From contig NC_084462.1 of NCBI RefSeq assembly GCF_027409185.1, positions 181,340,071-181,404,070 on the forward strand: DNA of 64,000 bases, read 5' to 3'. This document shows, in pieces, positions 22,020 to 33,158 of this stretch (within the stretch, counting starts at the first letter, position 1; each line of letters starts with the position of its first letter). The stretch is from Cynocephalus volans. Its lineage: Eukaryota; Chordata; Mammalia; Dermoptera; Cynocephalidae. The notes beneath the pieces are model-generated. The model had not been told where the DNA came from. It did not search any database and saw only the letters and a list, made by a program, of their open reading frames with translations. The position numbers and the translations under genes are program-made.

Positions 22020-22360
22020 TGTTTGTTTGTTTGTTCCATTTTTCAAATTGTGGTAAAACATATATAACAGGATTGCCATTTTAAGCATTTTTAAACATAC
22101 AATTGTGCAGAATTACTTTCATAATACTGTGTAACTACTACCTCCATCTATTTCCAAAACTTTTTCATCATCCTCATCCTAAAAATAAACTCTGTACCTA
22201 TTAAGCAATAACTTCTCATTATTTCTCTCCCACCCCATTTCTGAAAGTTTTTTTCTTTTTCTTTTTCTTAATTGATCTGTGATAAGTGTATATATTTATG
22301 GAGTGCAATGTGATATTTGGGTACATTTACACAGTGTGCAATTATCATACCAGGACTAAA
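22020..22360 (-). repeat. L1 3' UTR fragments, minus strand
   Basis: GTGGTAAAACATATATAACA, CCATTTTAAGCATTTTTAAA and CATTAAGCAATAACTTCTCA-like words match old L1ME-type ends in reverse. 22250-22360 (TGATAAGTGTATATATTTATGGAG) is the 3' UTR start of another L1. Confidence 0.65.
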
Positions 22361-23520
22361 GTATTTTAATATAGAGAAATAGAAGTTACAATAAGAGCTG
22401 ATTGGCAGTGACCGAGGATTCTAGCGTATAATGTGATAAAGGAAATAGTAACACTATTTTCTGATAAACCATTGTATTTTATGTACTGCCACCTCTAGGG
22501 CAAAGTAGGGTTTTGTCCTGTCAGTAAAAATGTAGACATGTCCCCCCACTGTTATGGTGAGAAGTGATCACTGCCCTGAGGCCCAGCAAAGTCCCCATCT
22601 AGCAGGACGTTGTGTCCTGTGCCTTGCCTCATGTCTCACCTCAACAGATTCAGGGTGTGCCACTGGAAATTTTGAGTCTCCTATAAAATGTATACATCCT
22701 TTGGAGTAGAGCTGAAAGTTCTTTCTTCAGAGTGAACACTTGTATGCTTAACCTCTGAGCAGATTTCTGTATGGACATGATCAGTCAGTCTAGGCCAGTG
22801 ACGCAGGTCTCTCTAGGTCATTCTAGGCTTTCCAGCTATCAAGAAGGAGATTCTGCCTGCTGCCTCTCCAGCAGTCCTGAAACCCAAGGAGAGACTCCTG
22901 GTTTCCCCTAGCTGTTCCTGTGATCCCTATCAGAATAGGCCTTAGCCGGAGGAAGGGAGAAATAGCAAAAGAAAAACTGCTTAACCAAAGAGGACAGGCA
23001 GGATTCATTGGAATAGGAATGAAGTAGGGTTAACAACAAGATAATAATAAAGCTAGTTAAACATATACTTTCCTTAGGCTGGAACTTGATGTGAAGGTCA
23101 GGATGTTTGTTCCTTAACTGAATGTCTCATGAGTTAAGATAACATCTGTAACACAAATCTCAAGTTATTTCTACAGACCACCTGCAACCACAAACATGCT
23201 TTGAAGCATGCACACCCTGGACCCTAAGGTGCCATGGAGAATATCAGTCAAGATTCCAAGAATACTTGTGCTGATTTCACTCCAAATCAATCAGCTTCTC
23301 ACACGACTTCCAGGACCATTTCCTGATGATTCTGCCCTACAAATGCTTGTGATTTTAAGCTATTGGAGAGTACAGAGTCTTTAAGCTCCTTTAGCCGCCT
23401 CATGCTCTTTGACTGACAATTCAAATAAATGCTGATCTTCATCACTGCAAACTTTGATGTGAGACTTCTTAGTCATTTGGGTAGTAGACAGACCTCTCTC
23501 CATTCCTTTCTGGAATGAAA
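22360..23520. repeat. Unique sequence followed by a putative LTR
   Basis: 22360-22800 is unrecognised. About 22825-23490 has LTR-like composition with AATAAATGCTGATC near 23434, suggesting an ERV1-type LTR. The boundaries are not clear. Confidence 0.3.
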
Positions 23521-25083
23521 GTTCTTACAGAATAAAATGAAATTGAATAAATATCTGCCAGAGCCTATTCAGCGTCTGGCCCAGCCCTGCTCTGCCTGGG
23601 GAGGAGGGAGAGTGGGCTAGGGCAGCAGGCGGCTGTAGCACCAGGGTGCAGAGGACCAGGACGGGGAGAGCTGGGGGTTCTGGGGGCACTGAGAGGGGCT
23701 GCAAGGTCCCTGCCAGATCCAGCTTTGCAGTTTGCGGGGTGGAGGTTGGGCAGTTCCTGCAGTGACACGGAGCAGCCATTAGATGTCAGGATGCCTGGGT
23801 CCCTCCCAGCCCGCTGAGTGACAGCAGGACCCTGAGAGATGACATGCTTATACGTGGAAAGCAGAAGCTCAGAGAGCAGGCTATGGTGGACAGTGGGCAG
23901 ACAGGAAGGGAGCGTTGGAGAATTCTCAGGGCTGGGGAAACGGCAGGACCCAGCCCATGACTCCTGGTGGCTCAAAGGCCCTACACACAGTCAGTATCTG
24001 GACCTAAGCCCCTCCTCTGCCTCTTGTTACCTATGAGACCTTCAGCACCTTACCTTCAGCAAACTCCCTCCCAGCCTGTTCCCTCATCTTCACACTGTGC
24101 AGAGAATAACTCGTCTCCTGGTGGTGTGAGCATTAGAACAGGCTAGCACACAGTGATGACGCAGCCATAGTCATCACGGTGGCACTGGAGAGACAGGCAC
24201 CACCGTGGGTGTGTGAGAATTTCCTCTTTCTTTATTTTAACAGGCTAACTTATGACCCACGCTCCCATTCCACGATTCCACAGGCTGGCACATCACAGGA
24301 ATCACTCTCAGGGTCTACCCACTTGTCCCTAGTCAGGACAAGCACAAACAGGGACAGGCCCTGTGGGGGAACCTGTTGACCACTGGTCATCTGTCACACT
24401 GGTTACTATGGCCCCTTGTCCCACGCCTCCCTTGCTGCCCCCAGCCTCAGTGGGTATGAGGGCCTCTCTGGCCAGCCCGATTGGGGTCCTATCACCAGGG
24501 TGCCAGCCCTCCACTACCCAACATTGCTCTCTAGAGCTCGGGGAAGCAGGCCTGAGACCGCCTGACCCACCTCTCCTCACCCAGCCTGGAGAACCTCCCT
24601 GTGTCCAGGGACGCTCATCACATCCTGCTCCTCCAGTACACTTCGCCTGCTGAGACTCCAGCCCTCCCTTCCAACCCCATCCATCCTTGTTCTCCCAAGG
24701 GTGTGGACTTTTGGAAAAAACAAAAACCTGAAAGGCCAGTAGGCACCTTCCGCTTTCAGTCCTAGAGCGACAGGTCAAGGTCAGCTCCTGCTTGCATGGG
24801 AGAAGGAACCGGAAAATAGAGGGGGGAAAGTAAGTCAGAAGGCACTCGCCGCCCTGCCTGGTTCTAATATGGCAAGTTTCAGTCACCACAGTTTAGTTAA
24901 CACCGCTCGTTCATCTTTCTCGTCTTATCGCATTTGCTAGGACCTTCAAGTCACTGTCGAATTACAGCAGTAGTGGACATCCCAGTCCAGATCCTGATTT
25001 TAACTGAAAGGGCTTTAATACTTTGACACTTAAGAGAACACTGACTGCTGACGTTTGGTTCTCATTACATTTAAGTACAGGTA
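23520..25083. other. Unrecognised intergenic sequence left of the minisatellite
   Basis: GC-moderate sequence with no convincing exon or named repeat. GTTTCAGTCACCACAGTTTAGT at 24877-24898 recurs in near-identical form at the right edge of the minisatellite. Confidence 0.4.
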
Positions 25084-28000
25084 GTCCTCGCTTCACACAC
25101 TGGCGACACGCGCACGTCTCACTCTCCGGGTGATCCTCGCTTCACACACCGGTGACACGCGCACGTCTCACTCTCCGGGTGGTCCTCGCTTCACACACCG
25201 GTGACACGCACACGTCTCACTCTCCGGGTGGTCCTCGCTTCACACACCGGTGACACGCACACGTCTCACTCTCCGGGTGGTCCTCGCTTCACACACCGGT
25301 GACACGCACACGTTTCACTCTCCGGGTGGTCCTCGCTTCACACACCGGTGACACGCACACGTTTCACTCTCCGGGTGATCCTGGCCTCACACACCGGTGA
25401 CACGCACACGTTTCACTCTCCGGGTGGTCCTCGCTTCACACACCGGTGACACGCACACGTTTCATCTCCGGGTGGTCCTCGCTTCACACACCGGTGACAC
25501 GCACACGTCTCACTCTCCGGGTGGTCCTCGCTTCACACACTGGCGACACGCACACGTCTCACTCTCCGGGTGGTCCTGGCCTCACGCACCGGCGACACGC
25601 GCACGTCTCACTCTCCGGGTGGTCCTGGCCTCACGCACCGGCGACACGCGCACGTTTCACTCTCCGGGTAGTCCTGGCTTCACACACCGGTGACACGCAC
25701 ACGTTTCATCTCCGGGTGGTCCTCGCTTCACACACCGGTGACACGCACACGTTTCATCTCCGGGTGGTCCTGGCCTCACACACTGGTGACACGCACACGT
25801 CTCACTCTCCGGGTGGTCCTCGCTTCACACACCGGCGACACGCACACGTCTCACTCTCCGGGTGGTCCTGGCGTCACACACTGGCGACACGCACACGTTT
25901 CACTCTCCGGGTGGTCCTGGCTTCACACACCGGCGACACGCACACGTCTCACTCTCCGGGTGGTCCTCGCTGCACACACTGGTGACACGCACACGTTTCA
26001 CTCTCCGGGTCGTCCTGGCTTCACACACCGGTGACACGCACACGTTTCACTCTCCGGGTGGTCCTCGCTTCACACACTGGTGACACACACACGTTTCACC
26101 CTCCGGGTGGTCCTCGCTTCACACACCGGCGACACGCACACGTTTCACTCTCCGGGTAGTCCTGGCTTCACACACCGGTGACACGCACACGTTTCATCTC
26201 CGGGTGGTCCTGGCGTCACACACTGGCGACACGCGCACGTTTCACTCTCCGGGTAGTCCTGGCTTCACACACCGGTGACACGCACACGTTTCATCTCCGG
26301 GTGGTCCTGGCCTCACACACTGGTGACACGCACACGTCTCACTCTCCGGGTGGTCCTCGCTTCACACACCGGTGACACGCACACGTCTCACTCTCCGGGT
26401 GGTCCTCGCTTCACACACCGGCGACACGCACACGTCTCACTCTCCGGGTGGTCCTGGCGTCACACACCGGCGACACGCACACGTCTCACTCTCCGGGTGG
26501 TCCTGGCCTCACACACCGGCGACACGCGCACGTCTCACTCTCCGGGTGGTCCTGGCGTCACACACTGGTGACACGCACACGTTTCACTCTCCGGGTGGTC
26601 CTGGCCTCACACACCGGCGACACGCGCACGTCTCACTCTCCGGGTGGTCCTGGCGTCACACACCGGCGACACGCACACGTCTCACTCTCCGGGTGGTCCT
26701 GGCCTCACACACCGGCGACACGCGCACGTCTCACTCTCCGGGTGGTCCTGGCGTCACACACCGGCGACACGCACACGTCTCACTCTCCGGGTGGTCCTGG
26801 CGTCACACACCGGCGACACGCGCACGTCTCACTCTCCGGGTGGTCCTGGCCTCACACACTGGTGACACGCACACGTTTCATCTCCGGGTGGTCCTGGCCT
26901 CACACACTGGTGACACGCACACGTCTCACTCTCCGGGTGGTCCTCGCTTCACACACCGGTGACACGCACACGTCTCACTCTCCGGGTGGTCCTCGCTTCA
27001 CACACCGGCGACACGCACACGTCTCACTCTCCGGGTGGTCCTGGCGTCACACACCGGCGACACGCACACGTCTCACTCTCCGGGTGGTCCTGGCCTCACA
27101 CACCGGCGACACGCGCACGTCTCACTCTCCGGGTGGTCCTGGCGTCACACACTGGTGACACGCACACGTTTCACTCTCCGGGTGGTCCTGGCCTCACACA
27201 CCGGCGACACGCGCACGTCTCACTCTCCGGGTGGTCCTGGCGTCACACACCGGCGACACGCACACGTCTCACTCTCCGGGTGGTCCTGGCCTCACACACC
27301 GGCGACACGCGCACGTCTCACTCTCCGGGTGGTCCTGGCGTCACACACCGGCGACACGCACACGTCTCACTCTCCGGGTGGTCCTGGCGTCACACACCGG
27401 CGACACGCGCACGTCTCACTCTCCGGGTGGTCCTGGCGTCACACACTGGTGACACGCACACGTTTCACTCTCCGGGTGGTCCTGGCCTCACACACCGGCG
27501 ACACGCGCACGTCTCACTCTCCGGGTGGTCCTGGCGTCACACACCGGCGACACGCACACGTCTCACTCTCCGGGTGGTCCTGGCCTCACACACCGGCGAC
27601 ACGCGCACGTCTCACTCTCCGGGTGGTCCTGGCGTCACACACCGGCGACACGCACACGTCTCACTCTCCGGGTGGTCCTGGCGTCACACACCGGCGACAC
27701 GCGCACGTCTCACTCTCCGGGTGGTCCTGGCCTCACACACTGGTGACACGCACACGTCTCACTCTCCGGGTGGTCCTGGCTTCACACACCGGTGACACGC
27801 ACACGTCTCACTCTCCGGGTGGTCCTCGCTTCACACACTGGTGACACGCACACGTTTCACTCTCCGGGTGGTCCTGGCTTCACACACCGGTGACACGCAC
27901 ACGTTTCACTCTCCGGGTGGTCCTGGCTTCACACACCGGTGACACGCGCACGTCTCACTCTCCGGGTGGTCCTCGCTTCACACACTGGCGACACGCACAC

Positions 28001-29132
28001 GTTTCACTCTCCGGGTGGTCCTGGCTTCACACACCGGTGACACGCACACGTTTCACTCTCCGGGTGGTCCTGGCCTCACACACCGGTGACACGCACACGT
28101 CTCACTCTCCGGGTGGTCCTCGCTTCACACACCGGTGACACGCACACGTCTCACTCTCCGGGTCGTCCTCGCTTCACACACCGGTGACACGCACACGTCT
28201 CACTCTCCGGGTGGTCCTCGCTTCACACACCGGTGACACGCACACGTTTCACTCTCCGGGTCGTCCTCGCTTCACACACCGGTGACACACACACGTTTCA
28301 CTCTCCGGGTGGTCCTGGCCTCACACACCGGTGACACGCACACGTCTCACTCTCCGGGTGGGCCTCGCTTCACGCACCGGTGACACGCACACGTTTCACT
28401 CTCCGGGTGATCCTCGCTTCACACACCGGTGACACGCACACGTTTCACTCTCCGGGTCGTCCTCGCTTCACACACCGGCGACACGCACACGTTTCACTCT
28501 CCGGGTGGTCCTCGCTTCACACACCGGTGACACGCACACGTCTCACTCTCCGGGTGGTCCTGGCTTCACGCACCGGTGACACGCACACGTTTCACTCTCC
28601 GGGTCGTCCTGGCCTCACGCACCGGCGACACGCACACGTTTCACTCTCCGGGTCGTCCTGGCTTCACACACCGGCGACACGCACACGTTTCACTCTCCGG
28701 GTGGTCCTGGCCTCACACACCGGTGACACGCACACGTTTCACTCTCCGGGTGGTCCTCGCTTCACACACCGGCGACACGCACACGTCTCACTCTCCGGGT
28801 GGTCCTGGCCTCACACACCGGTGACACGCACACGTCTCACTCTCCGGGTCGTCCTCGCTGCACACACCGGTGACACGCACACGTCTCACTCTCCGGGTGG
28901 TCCTGGCCTCACACACCGGTGACACGCACACGTCTCACTCTCCGGGTCGTCCTGGCTTCACACACCGGTGACACGCACACGTCTCACTCTCCGGGTGGTC
29001 CTGGCCTCACACACCGGTGACACGCACACGTTTCACTCTCCGGGTGGTCCTGGCCTCACGCACCGGCGACACGCACACGTTTCACTCTCCGGGTGGTCCT
29101 CGCTTCACACACTGGTGACACGCACACGTTTC
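25084..29132 (+). repeat. 49-bp CpG-rich minisatellite, about 83 units
   Basis: The unit (TCCTCGCTTCACACACCGGT then GACACGCACACGTCTCACTC then TCCGGGTGG) is repeated head-to-tail for 4.05 kb with few changes. A minority of units are 48 bp, having lost one C in TTTCAYTCTCC. Variable sites include C/T in CCGGYGACACG, CGC/CAC and GTCTC/GTTTC. A six-unit higher-order repeat of 294 bp is visible between 26.4 and 27.75 kb; blocks ending at 27158 and 27452 are offset by exactly 294, and the 26571 and 27158 ends by 587. Because 49 is not a multiple of 3 and the unit has few stops, long frames occur in every plus-strand phase; they are not evidence of coding. Confidence 0.97.
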
Positions 29133-29134
29133 TG

Positions 29135-29175
29135 TCACCACAGTTTAGTCACCAGTCACCACAGTTTAGTCCCCC
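29135..29175 (+). repeat. Boundary repeats at the right edge of the minisatellite
   Basis: GTCACCACAGTTTAGT occurs twice here (29134-29149 and 29155-29170 approximately) and once on the left at 24883-24898. Confidence 0.7.
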
Positions 29176-29179
29176 AGTC

Positions 29180-29640
29180 ACACAGCCCCCGTGCCGGTCA
29201 CGCGGCAGCTCCGCCGCCAGGGGGCGCAGGGAGCTCTCAGCGGCCGCGGCTCCTCCGTCTGTGTCGCCTCCTGTGCTCAACCCACGTGACCTCTTGCCTG
29301 CACGGACACGTGAAAGAGGGGACGGGCCCCCCGGGTGGAGGCGCAGAGGAGCGAGGCCGCTGGAGTGAGCTCGGGGGCAGGGGACAGGGACGAGCCACAG
29401 GAGGAGCAGCCGAGTGGCCCGGGAGGGCGACGCATCGACGTCCGTGAGGAAAGAGGACGTGCCGAGGAGGATGGGGCGTCGCAGAGGAGGGGACCCCAGC
29501 GAAACGTTCACCCGAAAGGTGCCCTGGAGACACCCGGCAGCCCTGGAAGTGCGGCGACAGCGCGCTGGGAGCGGAGCCCCCAGGACAGGACAGGACGGGG
29601 CGGGGAAGAGATGCTCATGCATGACGGGTGACACGGTGAC
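29180..29640. promoter_or_regulatory. CpG-rich block beside the minisatellite
   Basis: About 460 bases are GC- and CpG-rich, with GGCGCAG, CACGTGAC and GCGGCCGC motifs. It could be a small CpG island or simply the high-CpG flank of the array. A strong CTCF-like sequence lies at its left end. No exon was recognised. Confidence 0.45.
29212..29229 (+). promoter_or_regulatory. CTCF-like motif
   Basis: CCGCCAGGGGGCGCAGG closely matches the CTCF consensus core and is in forward orientation, about 80 bases from the minisatellite edge. Confidence 0.5.
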
Positions 29641-29722
29641 TGGACAGCAGGGACCGTGCAGACTACTCCTGAGGTTTTTTTTAATTGTGATTAAATACGC
29701 ATAACGTAAAATTTACCTTCTG

Positions 29723-30113
29723 TGTGACCCCATTTTTAGGAGTCATAAGAGAATCCTGAAACTGAGGGACATATAAACGAAATTTATTTATTACGGTTTA
29801 GTGGCTGGCAAGTCCCCAGTCCTCAGAACACTTCTGGTGAGGCCCTCTCTCTGGTGGTGACTCTACAGCAACGCGGTGTCCCATGGTGAGAAGCGGCTGA
29901 GCGAGAGCGAGCTGAGCTCACTGGCCCCCCGCCTGTCCCCACGAGTGGATCCGCGCGTTCAGGAGCGCACAGTCCTCACAGTCTAGTCGCCTCTCAAGGG
30001 CACAACCTTTCAGTTACCGTGTTTGGGTTTCCCACCCTCTGAACATTGTTACAGCGGGGCTCAAGTTTCCAGTACATGGACTTTTAGGGGACATATCTGA
30101 CCCATAGCACCCC
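29723..30113 (-). repeat. MaLR (MST/MLT1-type) solo LTR
   Basis: CCTGAAACTGAGGGACATATA, AATTTATTTATTACGGTTTA and CTTCTGGTGAGGCCCTCTCT, then GGGTTTCCCACCCTCTGAAC and CTGACCCATAGCA match the MaLR LTR in reverse orientation. It lies inside the L1 part of the U6 chimera. Confidence 0.7.
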
Positions 30114-30175
30114 CTCAGCCACTTCTAGGTGCACAGTTCTGTGGCATTAAGTGTCTCCACAACACCGTACAACCA

Positions 30176-30274
30176 CGGAACACGTCATGACTTTGGGCGT
30201 CAGCTTGCTCAGGGGCCACGCTAATCTTCCCTGTATGGTTCCAGTTTTAGTATTTGTGCTGCTAAAGTGAGCAC
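30176..30274 (-). pseudogene. RNU6: U6 snRNA pseudogene
   Basis: The minus strand reads GTGCTCACTTTAGCAGCACA, AATACTAAAACTGGAACCAT, ACAGGGAAGATTAGCGTGGC and CCCTGAGCAAGCTGACGC, aligned to nearly the full length of U6. Several substitutions and a missing T-rich end make it a pseudogene. It is not expected to be transcribed because no external snRNA promoter is visible. Confidence 0.9.
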
Positions 30275-30382
30275 TCCTGATGTTTTGTACAGAGAAACAA
30301 AGCATTTTAATTCTCAATCTTTCTAATGTTTTAGAGTGTATCAAATGAATATTAGTTTTATGATTTTTTATTTCCCTCTATA

Positions 30383-30588
30383 CAGTCATGTGCTGCATAA
30401 CAGCGTTTTGGTCGTGATGGAGCACATTTTCCGCAGCGGTACCATAAGATTATAAAGGAGCTGGAGGTGTGTAGCAGACTATACCATCTAGAGTTGTGTA
30501 AGTACACTCTATGATTTTGCACAACAACAAGATCACCTAACGGCACATTTCTCAGAATGTATCCCCATCATTAATCAATACATAACTG
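30383..30588. mobile_element. Short Tc1/mariner-type (Tigger-like) DNA transposon
   Basis: The ends CAGTCATGTGCTGCATAAC and (inverted) CAGTTATGTATTGATTAA form terminal inverted repeats. TA dinucleotides flank both sides (30381-30382, 30589-30590). CCATAAGATTATAAAGGAGC and GTAAGTACACTCTATGATTT are known from an old human-genome DNA element. At 206 bp it is internally deleted. Confidence 0.75.
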
Positions 30589-30756
30589 TATTTATAACCA
30601 ATAATAGTTTTTAATGTTCCGAAGGGCACAGAAAATCATAATGTTCCCATTGATTGTTTTTTTCTCCCCACCCGTTCATTTAAAAAAATTTTTTTGGAAA
30701 ACAAAGAATTGCATAAAAAAACTTATTGAGATAATATTCATCACTTTAACCATTTT

Positions 30757-32119
30757 AAAGTGTACAATTTGGGCTCTGGTCAAGATGGCAGAATACACGG
30801 TCCCCAGCATCACTCTCTCCCACAAATCAACCAATTTACAACTATCAAAAAGCAATGACAGCTAAACTGGGACCATGAGAGCTCAAACGAAGAGGAGGAG
30901 AGACCTACGGGGTGCATGAAAGTGGGAGAAGCCACAATGAGAGAAAGAAAGAACCGCTCCGAACATTTTGAGCCTCGGCCACTTCAAGGCAGGAGCTGGA
31001 GAGCACACGGAGCAGGAGCTGGCAAAAGCCACCCCCAGGACAGCAAGACCACTAATAGGGTTCCTGTGGACCCACATAGGAGCAAGGAGCCACAACAACT
31101 GAAAAAAAGGAGCCACTCAGAGGCCAGTGAGTCATCGCAAGGGACCGGCACATGGCCCGCCCCATGGGAAATGTTTGGAGCATGGGTGGTGGGGGAGACA
31201 GGCCCACCGGGGGAACACTGGGACACAGCAAGGACAGCTGATCTGCCCCCCAGTCAGCACAGGACCACTCACTGGAGACTGGTCAGGAATATAGAACTGC
31301 AGGGGGAGCAGTTTGCTGAAGACTCAGGCCCAGACCAGACTTTGTACACAATCCAGGTGCACCAGATCACACGAGTCCTGGAAGTACCTGTAAAGCCAAC
31401 CACTAAACCCTGAGCTGCACAAAAAGCCTTCCCCAGGGAATCAGCAGCAAAGCAGCAATTTAGCTCAACCACAGAGCTCAAGTACTGGTCCCCACAGAAA
31501 GTTCCCCCATTTTAGAAGTAAGCATAGGGCAACAAATTAGTTTTAGTGCAGAGTTTAAGTAGTGGGAACAGCAGATAATCTAACACAGAACTGAAAGAAA
31601 AAATAAAATACCCTCAGACTGGAGACAAAGTTTGATATTAACTAGTAAAGGTCTCTCATCACCAAAGAACACCTGTAAAACCTAGAAGGAATGGAAGTCC
31701 CCTGGGCTACTAAGCCAGGGAGGAGGGAGGGCTGAGGGCCTCAGCCACACACCCCTGACACCCACAACCAGCCCAGTGACGACCATCAAGCTGCCGCAGG
31801 AAGCACCCCAGGCTCCCAAGCTGGGGTGGTGTTGGGGCAAGGGCTTCAGCCACACCCCCATGACATCTGCATCCAGCCCAGCAATGACGAAGCCACCACC
31901 TGAAGCCCCCTGGTCTCCCCTGCAGGAATGAGGGAGTGTCACAAGCCTCAATCCCACTCCTTCTCCTTCCTCCTTCTTCCACCCTATTTCCTTCACCTTT
32001 CTCCTCTCCCTCTCCCTCCCAACTGCCCCACAACAACATCTTAGAATGTAAAAAAAAAAAAATAGTAGTATTAATCAATAAACTTTTTAAAAAATGAATA
32101 AATAAAGCATACAATTTGG
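30757..32119 (+). mobile_element. 1.33-kb L1-5'UTR-like retroposon
   Basis: AAAGTGTACAATTTGG (30757-30772) and AAAGCATACAATTTGG (32104-32119) are a 16-bp target duplication with two changes. They enclose sequence that begins TCTGGTCAAGATGGCAGAATAC, an L1-5'UTR-like start, and ends in A-rich tails with AATAAA-like words. A ~106-bp unit is tandemly duplicated at 31741-31846 and 31847-31955. One 165-codon open frame (30916-31413) resembles no known protein. It looks like an internally deleted L1 in which the 5' UTR is joined to a short tail. Confidence 0.65.
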
Positions 32120-33158
32120 TAGATTTTAGTGAATTCGCAATGTTGTGCAACCATCACCACCCATTGATTATTAAGATTGCTTTGCATGGTTTTAGCTTGC
32201 ACATCATTTTTTACAGTCCTGTACTACTGTGCAAAGCAAGGACTGCTCCTACTTCAAAATACAATCCCATCACATGAATAAGCAGCCCATAATTCATTCC
32301 TATGGCAATAAGTGGTGTAGAGCTCGGAACCTAGGCTGGAAGTCTGAGCTGCTCCACAGCCCAGCTGTATCATTTTCAGCAAGGTATGTAATCTTTCTGA
32401 GACTTGGTTTTGGGGTCTGTAAACTAGGGATAATCATCCATTTGTTCATTCAGCAAATATTTCTTGAGCCTGAGATCTGTGCTAAGCCCTTTTCTAAGAG
32501 CAGGGGACTCAAGACCCTGGGCTTCCAGAATGCACAGTGGGGCCTCCACTCCCAGTAAGAGGCACACGGTAGGTGCTTTCTGTGCCTGTTAAATAGAAAT
32601 CTAAGTGACAAGAAGCAGCCAGCCATGGAACGCTCTGGAGAAAAGGTGTACCAGGCACCTGCTTTCAAAAAAGCCCTTCACAAATAGCAAGGGATATACT
32701 CACATAGCTATCTGTTTTGATTATCTTCGTTGCTAGAGATATCAAGATGTATCAAGATTTCCTAGTTTATTTAACCTGAGTTTCCCAAGTTAAACTTACC
32801 TTTTCTGCAACCTGCTAGCTCTCCTCTTGCATTCTCCTTCCCTCATGGTTCACCTGTTCATCAGACAAGCTTCTTGTACATTTTGAATTACGGTAATGTG
32901 TTACCATTTGGGATTGATCATTAATAACAAAAAAAATGGTTAATGCTGAGAATCATAAAATATTATTGGAGAGTCTGCTCTCTTAAACAATTCATTTTAA
33001 CTTACAATATATAAAAGAAAAATAGATATCTACAAAAGAATATTCATTTACCAGAAATAGAGCTTCTTTCAATCCCCGTTTCACTCACTTTCTATGTGGA
33101 GACATTGGAAAGCTAAAAAAGTTTGTATTTCCCAGACTCTTATCTTAGTGTTCTATAC
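32120..33158. other. L1 remnant, MIR and L2-like pieces
   Basis: 32104-32160 continues an L1ME 3' end (CAATGTTGTGCAACCATCAC). About 32300-32430 is MIR-like. 32435-32510 (TTTGTTCATTCAGCAAATAT) is L2-like. The rest is unrecognised. Confidence 0.5.

Larger units (their letters stand above)
29662..30282 (-). mobile_element. U6 snRNA-L1 chimeric retrogene, interrupted by a MaLR LTR
   Basis: On the minus strand a U6-like head (30274 to about 30176) runs directly into an L1 3' UTR (CACTTAATGCCACAGAACTG, then GGTAAATTTTACGTTATGCG) that ends in an A run at 29671-29680. ACTCCTGAGG (29662-29671) and ACTCCTGATG (30273-30282) flank it as a plausible target duplication. Such chimeras are known products of template switching by L1 reverse transcriptase. 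About 390 bases in the L1 part are a later LTR insertion. Confidence 0.75.

Noticed and set aside
25084-29132. CRISPR-like array of regular repeats
   Set aside because: Units are contiguous 49-bp tandem copies without unique spacers, in mammalian DNA.
25397-29447. Many long plus-strand frames of HTGDTHTSHSPGG-type repeats, up to about 278 codons
   Set aside because: They follow from a 49-bp repeat with few stops, appear in all three frames with the same composition, and lack any start context or domain. I treat them as minisatellite artefacts.
30176-30274. Functional U6 gene
   Set aside because: Several substitutions, no T-run terminator, fused to L1 sequence, and no proximal or distal snRNA promoter elements.
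30916-31413. 165-codon frame as a novel gene
   Set aside because: It lies inside a retroposed L1-5'UTR-like insert with a target duplication. It has no domain and is better explained as chance.
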